A stretch of DNA of 64,000 nucleotides from Hypomesus transpacificus (GCF_021917145.1 NC_061065.1:12802394-12866393), one strand, 5' to 3'; counted from the first letter of the stretch, positions 32,338 through 43,185 are shown. The notes: generated by a model not told the origin, from the letters alone. Made by a program: numbers and translations.

Positions 32338-33998
32338 CAGTGCCCTCCAAAAGTATTGGAACAGTGAGGCGAATTCCTTTATTTTTGCTGTAGACTGAAA
32401 ACATTTGGGCTTGACATCAAATAATGAACGTGAGACCAGAGATCAACGTTTCAGCTTTTATTTCCAGGTATTTACATCAGGATCTGATGCACAACTAAGA
32501 AAATATCACATTTTGTTTGAATCCACCCATTTGTCATGTGAGCAAAAGTATTGGAACAGATATACTTAAAACATATTTAAGTGAATAAGACTTAATATTT
32601 AGTTGCAAATCCTTTGCTTTCAATAACTGCAGCAAGTCTGTGACCCATTGACGTCACCAAACTTTTGCATTCTTCCTTTTTGATGCTTTCCCAGGCTTTC
32701 ACTGCAGCCTCTTTCAGTTGTTGTTTGTTTTGTGGGGTTCCTCCCTTCAGTCTCCTCTTAAGCAGGTAAAATGCATGCTCTATAGGGTTTAAGTCTGGAG
32801 ATTGACTTGGCCAGTCTAATACCTTCCATTTCTTGCCCCTGATGAACTCCTTTGTTGTTTTGGCAGTGTGTTTTGGGTCGTTATCTTGCTGCATGATCAA
32901 GGCTCTGCCGATCAGTTTGGTTGCATCTTTCCTTAAATTGGCAGACAAAATGTTTCTGTAGACTTCCGAGTTCATTTTGCTGCTGCCATCATGTGTTACA
33001 TCCTCAATGAAGATTAATGAGCCCGTCCTAGAAGAAGCCATGCAAGCCCAAGCCATGACATTACCTCCACCGTGTTTCACAGATGAGCTTGTGTGTTTGG
33101 GATCATGAGCAGTTCCTTTCTTTCTCCAAACTTTAGCCTTTCCATCACTTTGGTAAAAGTTAATCTTTGTCTCATCAGTCCATAAAACTTTGTCCCAGAA
33201 TTTTTGAGGTTCATCTCTGTACTTTTTGGCAAATTCCAGCCTGGCCTTCCTATTCTTCTTGCTAATGAGTGGTTTGCATCTTCTGGTGTAGCCCTTGTAC
33301 TTTTGTTCATGAAGTCTTCTGCAAACAGTAGATAGTGATACCTTCACTCCTGCCATCTGGAGGTTGTTGCTGATCTCACTAACAGTTGTTTTAGGGTCTT
33401 TCTTTACAGCTCTCACAATGTTTCTGTCATCAACTGCTGATGTTTTCCTTGGTCTACCTGTTCGACGTCTGTTACTTAGTACACCAGTAGTTTTCTTCTT
33501 CTTCAGGACATTCCAAATGGTTGTACTGGCTATGGCCAATGTTTCTGCAATGGCTCTGATTGATTTTCCATCTTCTCTAAGACTCACAATTGCTTGTTTT
33601 TCACCCAAAGACAGCGCTCCGGTTTTCATGTTGTTTTCACCTCTGAATACAGTCTGCATAGACAAAACCTATCTTACCCAATCTGAACCTGAGTGTAGAC
33701 ATTCAGTGGTATTTATTGATTGAATAATGTATGTAATAGGACACACCTGGGCAACAAAACACACCTGTCAGTCATATGTTCCAATACTTTTGCTCACGTG
33801 ACAAATGGGTGGGTTCGAACAAAAAGGTGATATTTTCTAATTTGTGCATCAGATCCTGATGTAAATACCTGGAAATAAAAGCTGAAACGTTGATCTCTGG
33901 TTTCACATTCATTGTTTGATGTCAAGCCCAAATGTTTTCAGTCTACAGCAAAAATAAAGGAATTGGCCTCACTGTTTCAATACTTTTGGAGGGCACTG
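32338..33998 (-). mobile_element. Tc1-like transposon, copy 1 (1661 bp, complete)
   Basis: Flanked by TA at 32336-32337 and 33999-34000. Ends CAGTGCCCTCCAAAAGTATT and its inverse. Terminal inverted repeats are about 221 bp (32338-32558 and 33777-33998), each with an outer and an inner direct repeat around CAAAAGTATTGGAACA, the IR/DR arrangement of Sleeping Beauty-type elements. An open transposase lies between. Removing the element and one TA restores exactly the sequence at the same place in copies without it (caccTAtatcctg, 37759-37771). Confidence 0.95.
32592..33659 (-). CDS. Tc1-family transposase (DD34E), copy 1
   Basis: Open frame of 355 aa from ATG at 33659 (MQTVFRGEN). A downstream ATG at 33629 (MKTGALSLGEKQ) matches the usual start of Tc1 transposases and is the likelier one (343 aa). 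N-terminal paired-like helix-turn-helix domain (GKSIRAIAETLAIASTTIWN), GRPR AT-hook-like motif (RTGRPRKTS) and second HTH (ISNNLQMAGVKVSLSTVCRR). The catalytic triad is visible: D in WTDETKINF, D in MQQDNDPKHTA and E in PDLNPIEHAF, with 34 residues between the last two. It cuts and pastes its own element at TA. No stop or frameshift was seen, so activity is possible. Differs from copies 2 and 3 at one residue (FWDKV instead of FWNKV). Confidence 0.95.
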   Translation of the reverse strand: MQTVFRGENNMKTGALSLGEKQAIVSLREDGKSIRAIAETLAIASTTIWNVLKKKKTTGVLSNRRRTGRPRKTSAVDDRNIVRAVKKDPKTTVSEISNNLQMAGVKVSLSTVCRRLHEQKYKGYTRRCKPLISKKNRKARLEFAKKYRDEPQKFWDKVLWTDETKINFYQSDGKAKVWRKKGTAHDPKHTSSSVKHGGGNVMAWACMASSRTGSLIFIEDVTHDGSSKMNSEVYRNILSANLRKDATKLIGRALIMQQDNDPKHTAKTTKEFIRGKKWKVLDWPSQSPDLNPIEHAFYLLKRRLKGGTPQNKQQLKEAAVKAWESIKKEECKSLVTSMGHRLAAVIESKGFATKY

Positions 33999-34364
33999 TA
34001 TATCCTGCCCCCATCCCAGATTCCCCGGTGTAGGTGGGGCTTAACTAAATATACATTTTTATTGGATGATTGTTCTTTTGTGATGAATACGGACTGTGTA
34101 AAGGTAATTTGCTTAGGTTTAAGCAAACCTTTAATTTAACTGTAAGGTTAGTCATATACTATTGCTATCCTAAGACACATTGTCTTGTTGTCAAACAATA
34201 ACATATATAAACCCTGCCTATACAGTAATAAAAAGAGGCAAATACATGAGTCAATTTATACTCTAACAAAGGTATACTTAAAGGTATACTTAAACAAACA
34301 TATGATCCTGTTATTCTGTAAATTTGGCACAGGAAATACAACCGAAAACTCATTTATCTATATT

Positions 34365-34440
34365 ACACGGCCAAAAGTATTCGGACACCCGACCATAGCA
34401 CATGAGCTTGTTGGACCTCCCATTAAACCATGAGCATCAT
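34365..34440 (+). repeat. Tc1/mariner relic in array flank (copy D side)
   Basis: 'acggccaaaagtattcggac' followed by 'acccgaccatagcacatgag' and 'cattaaaccatgagcatcat'. It recurs at 38128-38203, 43552-43627 and 47315-47390, i.e. once per monomer. It is unrelated to the intact Tc1 at 32338 and older, since it was already present in the monomer before amplification. Confidence 0.5.
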
Positions 34441-35397
34441 CAAGCTGCATCTCCATCTACCTTTTTTATGTGTATTTGGAGCTATATCTGCATACTATTA
34501 CCCATCTAGTTAAGCTAAGTTCATCTTGCGTGGTGTAAACCTGCAACATACAGTAAAAAATTCACCCCACGGTACATTTCTGATGTATTCACATGTGTAC
34601 ACAAGACAAGCAGGGAAACACATAAGGTTGACAGTTTATTACAAATTAATACAAAAGGTTTCTGGCTTTCAAAGTTCTTAGCAGATGTCAGCAATAACTC
34701 AATGAAAGCCCAATGCTGGTGTTCCTGTTGTAACGACAAGGGCCATTACCATTCTGCCACCTAAAGGGTAGAGGTAAATACTGCTTTAAAACAATTTCAT
34801 CTGGCCATTGACCGATGATAGAAATGATTAAAAATGTTCTCTACAACTAAGGTTTTTATGTCATCGATTGAATGTTCTTCTAAAAAAAACACTAGATACA
34901 AACACAACTCCTTGTCAACCCCAAAATGTTCAGGGAAACATTTACGACTGAAGAAAGTTACTGCAATTTTCTTACATGGTCAACCCTTAAAATGTCCCTA
35001 AATTTAAACCCTGCAATGTGGGGAATCAAAAACCAGGAAAAAGGTTCTGACAAAGTTATTTGTAAATGTATTCAAAATAAAAACATGAAATTAAGCAAAT
35101 ATGCTTTCTTTCAATATAGCTCTGAGTTTTTACTTAGCTATTTTAAACAACAATTACAATGGGCAGTCACTTACAACGACCACAGACCTAATCACATCTT
35201 TAGGTTTCAATATCAGGCTATAATTAATCCCCTAAGAACATGTTTGTTTTTGTAAAAATGGCCATACACATTTTAAAGGGGTCTAGTAACACCTTTTCTG
35301 GCATCTGTGGTAGCAAATCCATTATCACCTTGGGTTGTGGGACACCATTTCCAGCTCTGCACATTTTCTTAAGTGACTAATTTGACCAACAAAAAAA

Positions 35398-35529
35398 TCA
35401 TGACACGTTTGCTTGCTCTGTAGGCAAAGCTTCAAGACCAGGGTTCTCCTGTGAGCACATGTAGCCTAGGTCATCCATTTGGCCAACATCTGCAGTTCCA
35501 TTTGTATATGGGTTGGTCCTTTCAAAGTT
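35398..35529 (-). pseudogene. Stranded C-terminal tail of copy D
   Basis: Directly after the TGA ending copy D the same frame continues: NFERTNPYTNG, GQMDDLGYMCSQENPG, TEQANVS, then TGA. It corresponds to residues 640-682 of copy A. It would be reached only by readthrough or reversal of one base (AGA to TGA). Equivalent tails follow copies E (39161-39292), F (44585-44716) and G (48348-48479). Confidence 0.7.
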
Positions 35530-37452
35530 TCACAATTTACAGGTCTTCTTCTTGGAAATTCTCTCAGACTTTCTTGCAGGTTGATTAACCGTCTCCTTTT
35601 TCTTCCTTTCTTTTGGCATTTTCGAGTGTAGTACAAACACGTCAGTGGCATGATTTGGGTTGCTGGCCACGTCACGGTAATATGTTTTCGCCATTAGTTT
35701 AACATCCTTCACTAATTTGTGGCTAAAGAAATACCACTTCTGATTGTGGAGACTCATATCAAAGTTGTACTCCAAAATGTCACGTAGAAAGTATGAATAG
35801 GCCTTCTTTTTTCTGTTTCTTCTAACATATTTACGGATCTCATACATCACACCATTCGTCAGAAACTGCAAATCACGTTTCTCTTTGGATTCCACTTTTG
35901 AATATACATCAAGGTCAATGCCTGATTGTTTACAAAAGGGATATTTATCAAGCCATGCCCTCGTATTGTTATTGTCTTCCAGCTTCACTTCTTCAGCACA
36001 AAAGGCAGTGTGAGTGTCATAAGATGATGTCAGGGGAGGGGCAGGAGAGGTTACATGTCCACCACCAGCAGCAGACAGGACAGTAAGTGAAGGTTCAAGA
36101 CCAGGGTTCTCCAGTGAGCACATGTAGCCTAGGTCATCCATTTGGCCAACACCTGCAGTTCCATCTGTATATGGGTTGGTCCTTTCAAAGTTTCTCAATT
36201 TACAGGTCTTCTTCTTGAAATTCCTGTCAGCAGTTTTTTCAAGTCGGGTTCCTTTCTTCTTTTTATTTTTATCACCATCAGCGACAGATAGTTGTCTCTT
36301 TTTCTGTCGTTCCGACTGCCTTCTAGAAACGGCTGGTGGCAATTTGGGATCCCTCTTCCTGATTTTTTGCAATGAGACGGCTCTATCATACCATGCCTGA
36401 CCACGTTTCTTTTTATTCAAACCTCCTCCATACATTTGGTAGATAATTTTTCTAAAGAGGTCAGAGTCCACAGTTTGCAAATCAAGATCAAAATTGTGTT
36501 CCAAAATGTCAAGAACTATCTGCTTGAATGTCCCACACAGTTCTTTGGTATACTTGGCCACTTCAATCATAACCCCTTTGGTCAAAACATCCATGTCAAG
36601 TTTCTCTTGAGACCAACCTTTATATGTCACATCAAGGTCCAGACCGATTTCCTGACACAGGGGGTAGAGGTCTGCCCTGGTCTCTTTGGACACAGTATAG
36701 TGTGTCTCCACCTTGATGTCCTGGTTGTCCATCATGTCAGACTCACTTTCAACGCAGATTTCAGCATATCCCAGATGCTCTGAGGTGATGATTCCAGAAT
36801 CTCTAAGAGGGTCTTCCTGACTGAAAGTCTTTGGAACAATGTAATATGGTTTTAGGCCAAGCATCCAAGGTTGATTAAGAATAGATAATTCAAAAGGCTT
36901 CTGTGCGTGACATTTCTGCAGTTCAACCACTCTCTGCAACGTTTTATATCTAAATTCACTTCTTTGTTTACTGTTTTCAAAACAAATATCAAAATTGTAC
37001 TCCAGAATTTCAGAAATGTAGTGTTTTTGAGAATATTTCGACAGTTCTTTGGCAAAATCTACAATTTCTTTCAGTACACCCTTCGTAAGTAACTGCAAAT
37101 CCAGTTTCTGCTTCAGTCCTGACCCTACATCCAGATCTAATCCTATTTTCTTGTATATCATGTTTTTTTCTAATGTGCGTTTTCTACTCTTCAAGAATAT
37201 TTCTTTCACCAGTGTTGAACGTCTCCGCCATATCTCATTTTTCTCTTCAATGTTTCTTGATTTGACGAGTTTAATCTTGACATTTTTTGAGGTATTTGAT
37301 TCCAAAGATGGGTTGTTCTGAGTCTGTATTTTAATAGACCGAATAGTGTTTGCTAAAAACTTTTTGTCTTCCTCGTTTTCAGTACTAATTTCGGTGCACG
37401 GTCTCTCCTCCTTGTCGTCTTCTAGCTTCACAACAACTACTTTCATTTCCAA
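35530..37452 (-). CDS. Array copy D: three-module protein, 640 aa
   Basis: Open frame with leader, three modules and a first LGY block like copy A, ending ...ISKKKTCKL at a TGA that replaces an AGA found in the paralogous block (KTCKLRNFER). Two of the five psi-K-x-E motifs are lost (VKIKL for IKIEH; GIITSEHL for GIKSEHL). The linker after module 2 carries a lysine-rich GDKNKKKKGTRLEKTADRNFKKK. Identical in protein sequence to copy F. Function unknown; recently duplicated and free of other lesions. Confidence 0.65.
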   Translation of the reverse strand: MEMKVVVVKLEDDKEERPCTEISTENEEDKKFLANTIRSIKIQTQNNPSLESNTSKNVKIKLVKSRNIEEKNEIWRRRSTLVKEIFLKSRKRTLEKNMIYKKIGLDLDVGSGLKQKLDLQLLTKGVLKEIVDFAKELSKYSQKHYISEILEYNFDICFENSKQRSEFRYKTLQRVVELQKCHAQKPFELSILNQPWMLGLKPYYIVPKTFSQEDPLRDSGIITSEHLGYAEICVESESDMMDNQDIKVETHYTVSKETRADLYPLCQEIGLDLDVTYKGWSQEKLDMDVLTKGVMIEVAKYTKELCGTFKQIVLDILEHNFDLDLQTVDSDLFRKIIYQMYGGGLNKKKRGQAWYDRAVSLQKIRKRDPKLPPAVSRRQSERQKKRQLSVADGDKNKKKKGTRLEKTADRNFKKKTCKLRNFERTNPYTDGTAGVGQMDDLGYMCSLENPGLEPSLTVLSAAGGGHVTSPAPPLTSSYDTHTAFCAEEVKLEDNNNTRAWLDKYPFCKQSGIDLDVYSKVESKEKRDLQFLTNGVMYEIRKYVRRNRKKKAYSYFLRDILEYNFDMSLHNQKWYFFSHKLVKDVKLMAKTYYRDVASNPNHATDVFVLHSKMPKERKKKETVNQPARKSERISKKKTCKL

Positions 37453-39292
37453 CTAAAGATAGCGAGTCCTGTCTTGTGTTCTGTCGTGCTGTTACGCAGG
37501 ATTCAATAAATATTAGTTATCTATAAACTTCCAAATAAAAAATGTTTTACGGGTGCAACAAAAAGTATTATTAAAGCATAGCTAGCACCAGTTGCACGAG
37601 TCTATTCTTTTTCTTCTGTTGTTATGTTATGGTACATTGCAACTAACGTTTAAGAGTTGCATCATCTCCATCTACTGTTCGGGAGTGTGATGGCGTTGGC
37701 CTACCTACACTCATACAAACCATTGTGTAATACAAACTCAATAACTCATAAACTAAACACCTATATCCTGCCCCCATCCCAGATTCCCTGGTGTAGGTGG
37801 GGCTTAACTAAATATACATTTTTATTGGATGATCGTTCTTTTGTGATGAATACGGAGTGTGTAAAGGTAATTTGCTTAGGTTTAAGCAAACCTTTAATTT
37901 AACTGTAAGGTTAGTCATATACTATTGCTATCCTAAGACACATTGTCTTGTTGTCAAACAATAACATATATAAACCCTGCCTATACAGTAATAAAAAGAG
38001 GCAAATACATGAGTCAATTTATACTCTAACAAAGGTATACTTAAAGGTATACTTAAACAAACATATGATCCTGTTATTCTGTAAATTTGGCACAGGAAAT
38101 ACAACCGAAAACTCATTTATCTATATTACACGGCCAAAAGTATTCGGACACCCGACCATAGCACATGAGCTTGTTGGACCTCCCATTAAACCATGAGCAT
38201 CATCAAGCTGCATCTCCATCTACCTTTTTTATGTGTATTTGGAGCTATATCTGCATACTATTACCCATCTAGTTAAGCTAAGTTCATCTTGAGTGGTGTA
38301 AATCTGCAACATACAGTAAAAAATTCACCCCACGGTACATTTCTGATGTATTCACATGTGTACACAAGACAAGCAGGGAAACACATAAGGTTGACAGTTT
38401 ATTACAAATTAATACAAAAGGTTTCTGGCTTTCAAAGTTCTTAGCAGATGTCAGCAATAACTCAATGAAAGCCGAATGCTGGTGTTCCTGTTGTAACGAC
38501 AAGGGCCATTACCATTCTGCCACCTAAAGGCTAGAGGTAAATACTGCTTTAAAACAATTTCATCTGGCCATTGACCGATGATAGAAATGATTAAAAATGT
38601 TCTCTACAACTAAGGTTTTTATGTAATCGATTGAATGTTCTTCTAGAAAAAAAACTAGATACAAACACAACTCCTTGTCAACCCCAAAATGTTCAGGGAA
38701 ACATTTACGACTGAAGAAAGATACTGCAATTTTCTTACATGGTCAACCCTTAAAATGTCCCTAAATTTAAACCCTGCAATGTGGGGAATCAAAAACCAGG
38801 AAAAAGGTTCTGACAAAGTTATTTGTAAATGTATTCAAAATAAAAACATGAAATTAAGCAAATATGCTTTCTTTCAATATAGCTCTGAGTTTTTACTTAG
38901 CTATAATAAACAACAATTACAATGGGCAGTCACTTACAACGACCACAGACCTGATCACATCTTTAGGTTTCAATATCAGGCTATAATTAATCCCCTAAGA
39001 ACATGTTTGTTTTTGTAAAAATGGCCATACACATTTTAAAGGGGTCTAGTAACACCTTTTCTGGCATCTGTGGTAGCAAATCCATTATCACCTTGGGTTG
39101 TGGGACACCATTTCCAGCTCTGCACATTTTCTTAAGTGACTAATTTGACCAACAAAAAAATCATGACACGTTTGCTTGCTCTGTAGGCAAAGCTTCAAGA
39201 CCAGGGTTCTCCTGTGAGCACATGTAGCCTAGGTCATCCATTTGGCCAACATCTGCAGTTCCATTTGTATATGGGTTGGTCCTTTCAAAGTT

Positions 39293-41212
39293 TCACAATT
39301 TACAGGTCTTCTTCTTGGAAATTCTCTCAGACTTTCTTGCAGGTTGATTAACCGTCTCCTTTTTCTTCCTTTCTTTTGGCATTTTCGAGTGTAGTACAAA
39401 CACATCAGTGGCATGATTTGGGTTGCTGGCCACGTCACGGTAATATGTTTTCGCCATTAGTTTAACATCCTTCACTAATTTGTGGCTAAAGAAATACCAC
39501 TTCTGATTGTGGAGACTCATATCAAAGTTGTACTCCAAAATGTCACGTAGAAAGTATGAATAGGCCTTCTTTTTTCTGTTTCTTCTAACATATTTACGGA
39601 TCTCATACATCACACCATTCGTCAGAAACTGCAAATCACGTTTCTCTTTGGATTCCACTTTTGAATATACATCAAGGTCAATGCCTGATTGTTTACAAAA
39701 GGGATATTTATCAAGCCATGCCCTCATATTGTTATTGTCTTCCAGCTTCACTTCTTCAGCACAAAAGTCAGTGTGAGTGTCATAAGATGATGTCAGGGGA
39801 GGGGCAGGAGAGGTTACATGTCCACCACCAGCAGCAGACAGGACAGTAAGTGAAGGTTCAAGACCAGGGTTCTCCAGTGAGCACATGTAGCCTAGGTCAT
39901 CCATTTGGCCAACACCTGCAGTTCCATCTGTATATGGGTTGGTCCTTTCAAAGTTTCTCAATTTACAGGTCTTCTTCTTGAAATTCCTGTCAGCAGTTTT
40001 TTCAAGTCGGGTTCCTTTCTTCTTTTTCTTTTCATCACCCTCAGCGACAGATAGTTGTCTCTTTTTCTGTCGTTCCGACTGCCTTCTAGAAACAGCTGGT
40101 GGCAATTTACGATCCCATTGTCTAAATAGTTGCAATGAGACGACTGTTTCATACCATTCCCGACGACATTTCTTTTTATCCTTATGTCTTGAAAGGAATT
40201 GGGAGGCAATTTTTCTAAAAAGCTCAGAGTCCACAGTTTGCAAATCAAGGTCAAAATTGTGTTCCAAAATGTCAAGGACTATCTGCTGGTATGTCCCACA
40301 CAGTTCTTTGGTATACTTGGCCACCTCAATCATAACCCCTTTGGTTAAAACATCCATGTCAAGTTTCTCTTGAGACCAACCTTTATATGTCACATCAAGG
40401 TCCAGACCAATTTCTTGACACAGGGGGTAGAGGTCTGCCCTGGTCTCCTTGGACACAGTATAGTGTGTCTCCACCTTGATGTCCTGGTTGGCCATCATGT
40501 CAGACTTACTTCCAACGCAGATTTCAGCATATCCCAGATGCTCTGACTTGATTCCAGGTTTTCTAAGATGTTCACTCTGACTGAAAGTCTTTGGAACAAT
40601 GTAATATGGTTTTTGGCAAAGCATCCAAGGTTGATTAAGAACAGATAATTCAAAAGGCTTCTGTGCGTGACGTTTCTGCAGTTCAACCACTCCCTTCAAA
40701 GTTTGATATCCAAATTCACTTCTTTGTTTACTGTTTTCAAAACAAATATCAAAATTGTACTCCAGAATTTCAGAAATGTAGTGTTTTTGAGAATAATTCG
40801 ACAGTTCTTTGGCAAAATCTACAATTTCTTTCAGTACACCCTTCGTAAGTAACTGCAAATCCAGTTTCTGCTTCAGTCCTGACCCTACATCCACATCTAA
40901 TCCTATTTTCTTGTATATCATGTTTTTTTCTAATGTGCGTTTTCTGCTCTTCACGAATATTTCTTTCACCAGTGTTGAACGTCTCCGCCATATCTCATTT
41001 TTCTCTTCAATGTTTCTTGATTTGACGTGTTCAATCTTGACATTTTTTGAGGTATTTGATTCCAAAGATGGGTTGTTCTCAGTTTGTATTTTAATAGACC
41101 GAATAGTGTTTGCTAAAAACTTTTTGTCTTCCTCGTTTTCAGTACTAATTTCGGTGCACGGTCTCTCCTCCTCGTCGTCTTCTAGCTTCACAACAACGAC
41201 TTCCATTTCCAA
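39293..41212 (-). CDS. Array copy E: three-module protein, 639 aa, C/D mosaic
   Basis: Three modules, ending at the same TGA as copy D. The N-terminal ~370 residues are nearly identical to copy C (VKLEDDEEERP, LNQPWMLCQKPYY, SQFLSRHKDKKKCRREWYE). The C-terminal part is nearly identical to copy D (GTRLEKTADRNFKKK onwards). The switch lies near 40080-40110. It keeps all five psi-K-x-E motifs. Protein sequence identical to copy G. Confidence 0.65.
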   Translation of the reverse strand: MEMEVVVVKLEDDEEERPCTEISTENEEDKKFLANTIRSIKIQTENNPSLESNTSKNVKIEHVKSRNIEEKNEIWRRRSTLVKEIFVKSRKRTLEKNMIYKKIGLDVDVGSGLKQKLDLQLLTKGVLKEIVDFAKELSNYSQKHYISEILEYNFDICFENSKQRSEFGYQTLKGVVELQKRHAQKPFELSVLNQPWMLCQKPYYIVPKTFSQSEHLRKPGIKSEHLGYAEICVGSKSDMMANQDIKVETHYTVSKETRADLYPLCQEIGLDLDVTYKGWSQEKLDMDVLTKGVMIEVAKYTKELCGTYQQIVLDILEHNFDLDLQTVDSELFRKIASQFLSRHKDKKKCRREWYETVVSLQLFRQWDRKLPPAVSRRQSERQKKRQLSVAEGDEKKKKKGTRLEKTADRNFKKKTCKLRNFERTNPYTDGTAGVGQMDDLGYMCSLENPGLEPSLTVLSAAGGGHVTSPAPPLTSSYDTHTDFCAEEVKLEDNNNMRAWLDKYPFCKQSGIDLDVYSKVESKEKRDLQFLTNGVMYEIRKYVRRNRKKKAYSYFLRDILEYNFDMSLHNQKWYFFSHKLVKDVKLMAKTYYRDVASNPNHATDVFVLHSKMPKERKKKETVNQPARKSERISKKKTCKL

Positions 41213-41524
41213 ACTAAAGATAGCGAGTCCTATCTTGTGTTCTGTCGTGCTGTTACGCAGGATTCAATAAATATTAGTTATCTATAAACTTCCAAATAAA
41301 GAATGTTTTACGGGTGCAACAAAAAGTATTATTAAAGCATAGCTAGCACCAGCGGCACGAGTCTATTCTTTTTCTTCTGTTGTTATGTTATGGTACATTG
41401 CAACTAACGTTTAAGAGTTGCATCATCTCCATCTACTGTTCGGGAGTGTGATGGCGTTGGCCTACCTACACTCATACAAACCATTGTGTAATACAAACTC
41501 AATAACTCATAAACTAAACACCTA

Positions 41525-43185
41525 CAGTGCCCTCCAAAAGTATTGGAACAGTGAGGCGAATTCCTTTATTTTTGCTGTAGACTGAAAACATTTGGGCTTG
41601 ACATCAAATAATGAACGTGAGACCAGAGATCAACGTTTCAGCTTTTATTTCCAGGTATTTACATCAGGATCTGATGCACAACTAAGAAAATATCACATTT
41701 TGTTTGAATCCACCCATTTGTCATGTGAGCAAAAGTATTGGAACAGATATACTTAAAACATATTTAAGTGAATAAGACTTAATATTTAGTTGCAAATCCT
41801 TTGCTTTCAATAACTGCAGCAAGTCTGTGACCCATTGACGTCACCAAACTTTTGCATTCTTCCTTTTTGATGCTTTCCCAGGCTTTCACTGCAGCCTCTT
41901 TCAGTTGTTGTTTGTTTTGTGGGGTTCCTCCCTTCAGTCTCCTCTTAAGCAGGTAAAATGCATGCTCTATAGGGTTTAAGTCTGGAGATTGACTTGGCCA
42001 GTCTAATACCTTCCATTTCTTGCCCCTGATGAACTCCTTTGTTGTTTTGGCAGTGTGTTTTGGGTCGTTATCTTGCTGCATGATCAAGGCTCTGCCGATC
42101 AGTTTGGTTGCATCTTTCCTTAAATTGGCAGACAAAATGTTTCTGTAGACTTCCGAGTTCATTTTGCTGCTGCCATCATGTGTTACATCCTCAATGAAGA
42201 TTAATGAGCCCGTCCTAGAAGAAGCCATGCAAGCCCAAGCCATGACATTACCTCCACCGTGTTTCACAGATGAGCTTGTGTGTTTGGGATCATGAGCAGT
42301 TCCTTTCTTTCTCCAAACTTTAGCCTTTCCATCACTTTGGTAAAAGTTAATCTTTGTCTCATCAGTCCATAAAACTTTGTTCCAGAATTTTTGAGGTTCA
42401 TCTCTGTACTTTTTGGCAAATTCCAGCCTGGCCTTCCTATTCTTCTTGCTAATGAGTGGTTTGCATCTTCTGGTGTAGCCCTTGTACTTTTGTTCATGAA
42501 GTCTTCTGCAAACAGTAGATAGTGATACCTTCACTCCTGCCATCTGGAGGTTGTTGCTGATCTCACTAACAGTTGTTTTAGGGTCTTTCTTTACAGCTCT
42601 CACAATGTTTCTGTCATCAACTGCTGATGTTTTCCTTGGTCTACCTGTTCGACGTCTGTTACTTAGTACACCAGTAGTTTTCTTCTTCTTCAGGACATTC
42701 CAAATGGTTGTACTGGCTATGGCCAATGTTTCTGCAATGGCTCTGATTGATTTTCCATCTTCTCTAAGACTCACAATTGCTTGTTTTTCACCCAAAGACA
42801 GCGCTCCGGTTTTCATGTTGTTTTCACCTCTGAATACAGTCTGCATAGACAAAACCTATCTTACCCAATCTGAACCTGAGTGTAGACATTCAGTGGTATT
42901 TATTGATTGAATAATGTATGTAATAGGACACACCTGGGCAACAAAACACACCTGTCAGTCATATGTTCCAATACTTTTGCTCACGTGACAAATGGGTGGG
43001 TTCGAACAAAAAGGTGATATTTTCTAATTTGTGCATCAGATCCTGATGTAAATACCTGGAAATAAAAGCTGAAACGTTGATCTCTGGTTTCACATTCATT
43101 GTTTGATGTCAAGCCCAAATGTTTTCAGTCTACAGCAAAAATAAAGGAATTGGCCTCACTGTTTCAATACTTTTGGAGGGCACTG
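41525..43185 (-). mobile_element. Tc1-like transposon, copy 2
   Basis: Same element as at 32338, exactly 9187 bp further on, with the same TA-flanked site and the same flanks. It was therefore copied as part of the tandem unit, not by a new transposition. The one difference I noticed is a T for C near 42381. Confidence 0.95.
41779..42846 (-). CDS. Tc1-family transposase (DD34E), copy 2
   Basis: Same frame as copy 1 (355 aa from the first ATG, likelier start MKTGALS at 42816), all three catalytic residues present, FWNKV in place of FWDKV. Intact and possibly active. Confidence 0.95.
   Translation of the reverse strand: MQTVFRGENNMKTGALSLGEKQAIVSLREDGKSIRAIAETLAIASTTIWNVLKKKKTTGVLSNRRRTGRPRKTSAVDDRNIVRAVKKDPKTTVSEISNNLQMAGVKVSLSTVCRRLHEQKYKGYTRRCKPLISKKNRKARLEFAKKYRDEPQKFWNKVLWTDETKINFYQSDGKAKVWRKKGTAHDPKHTSSSVKHGGGNVMAWACMASSRTGSLIFIEDVTHDGSSKMNSEVYRNILSANLRKDATKLIGRALIMQQDNDPKHTAKTTKEFIRGKKWKVLDWPSQSPDLNPIEHAFYLLKRRLKGGTPQNKQQLKEAAVKAWESIKKEECKSLVTSMGHRLAAVIESKGFATKY

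Noticed and set aside
33364..33723. 119-codon plus-strand frame in each Tc1 copy
   Set aside because: Antisense shadow of the transposase.
39939..40373. 144-codon plus-strand frame (also at 49126)
   Set aside because: Antisense shadow of copies E and G.
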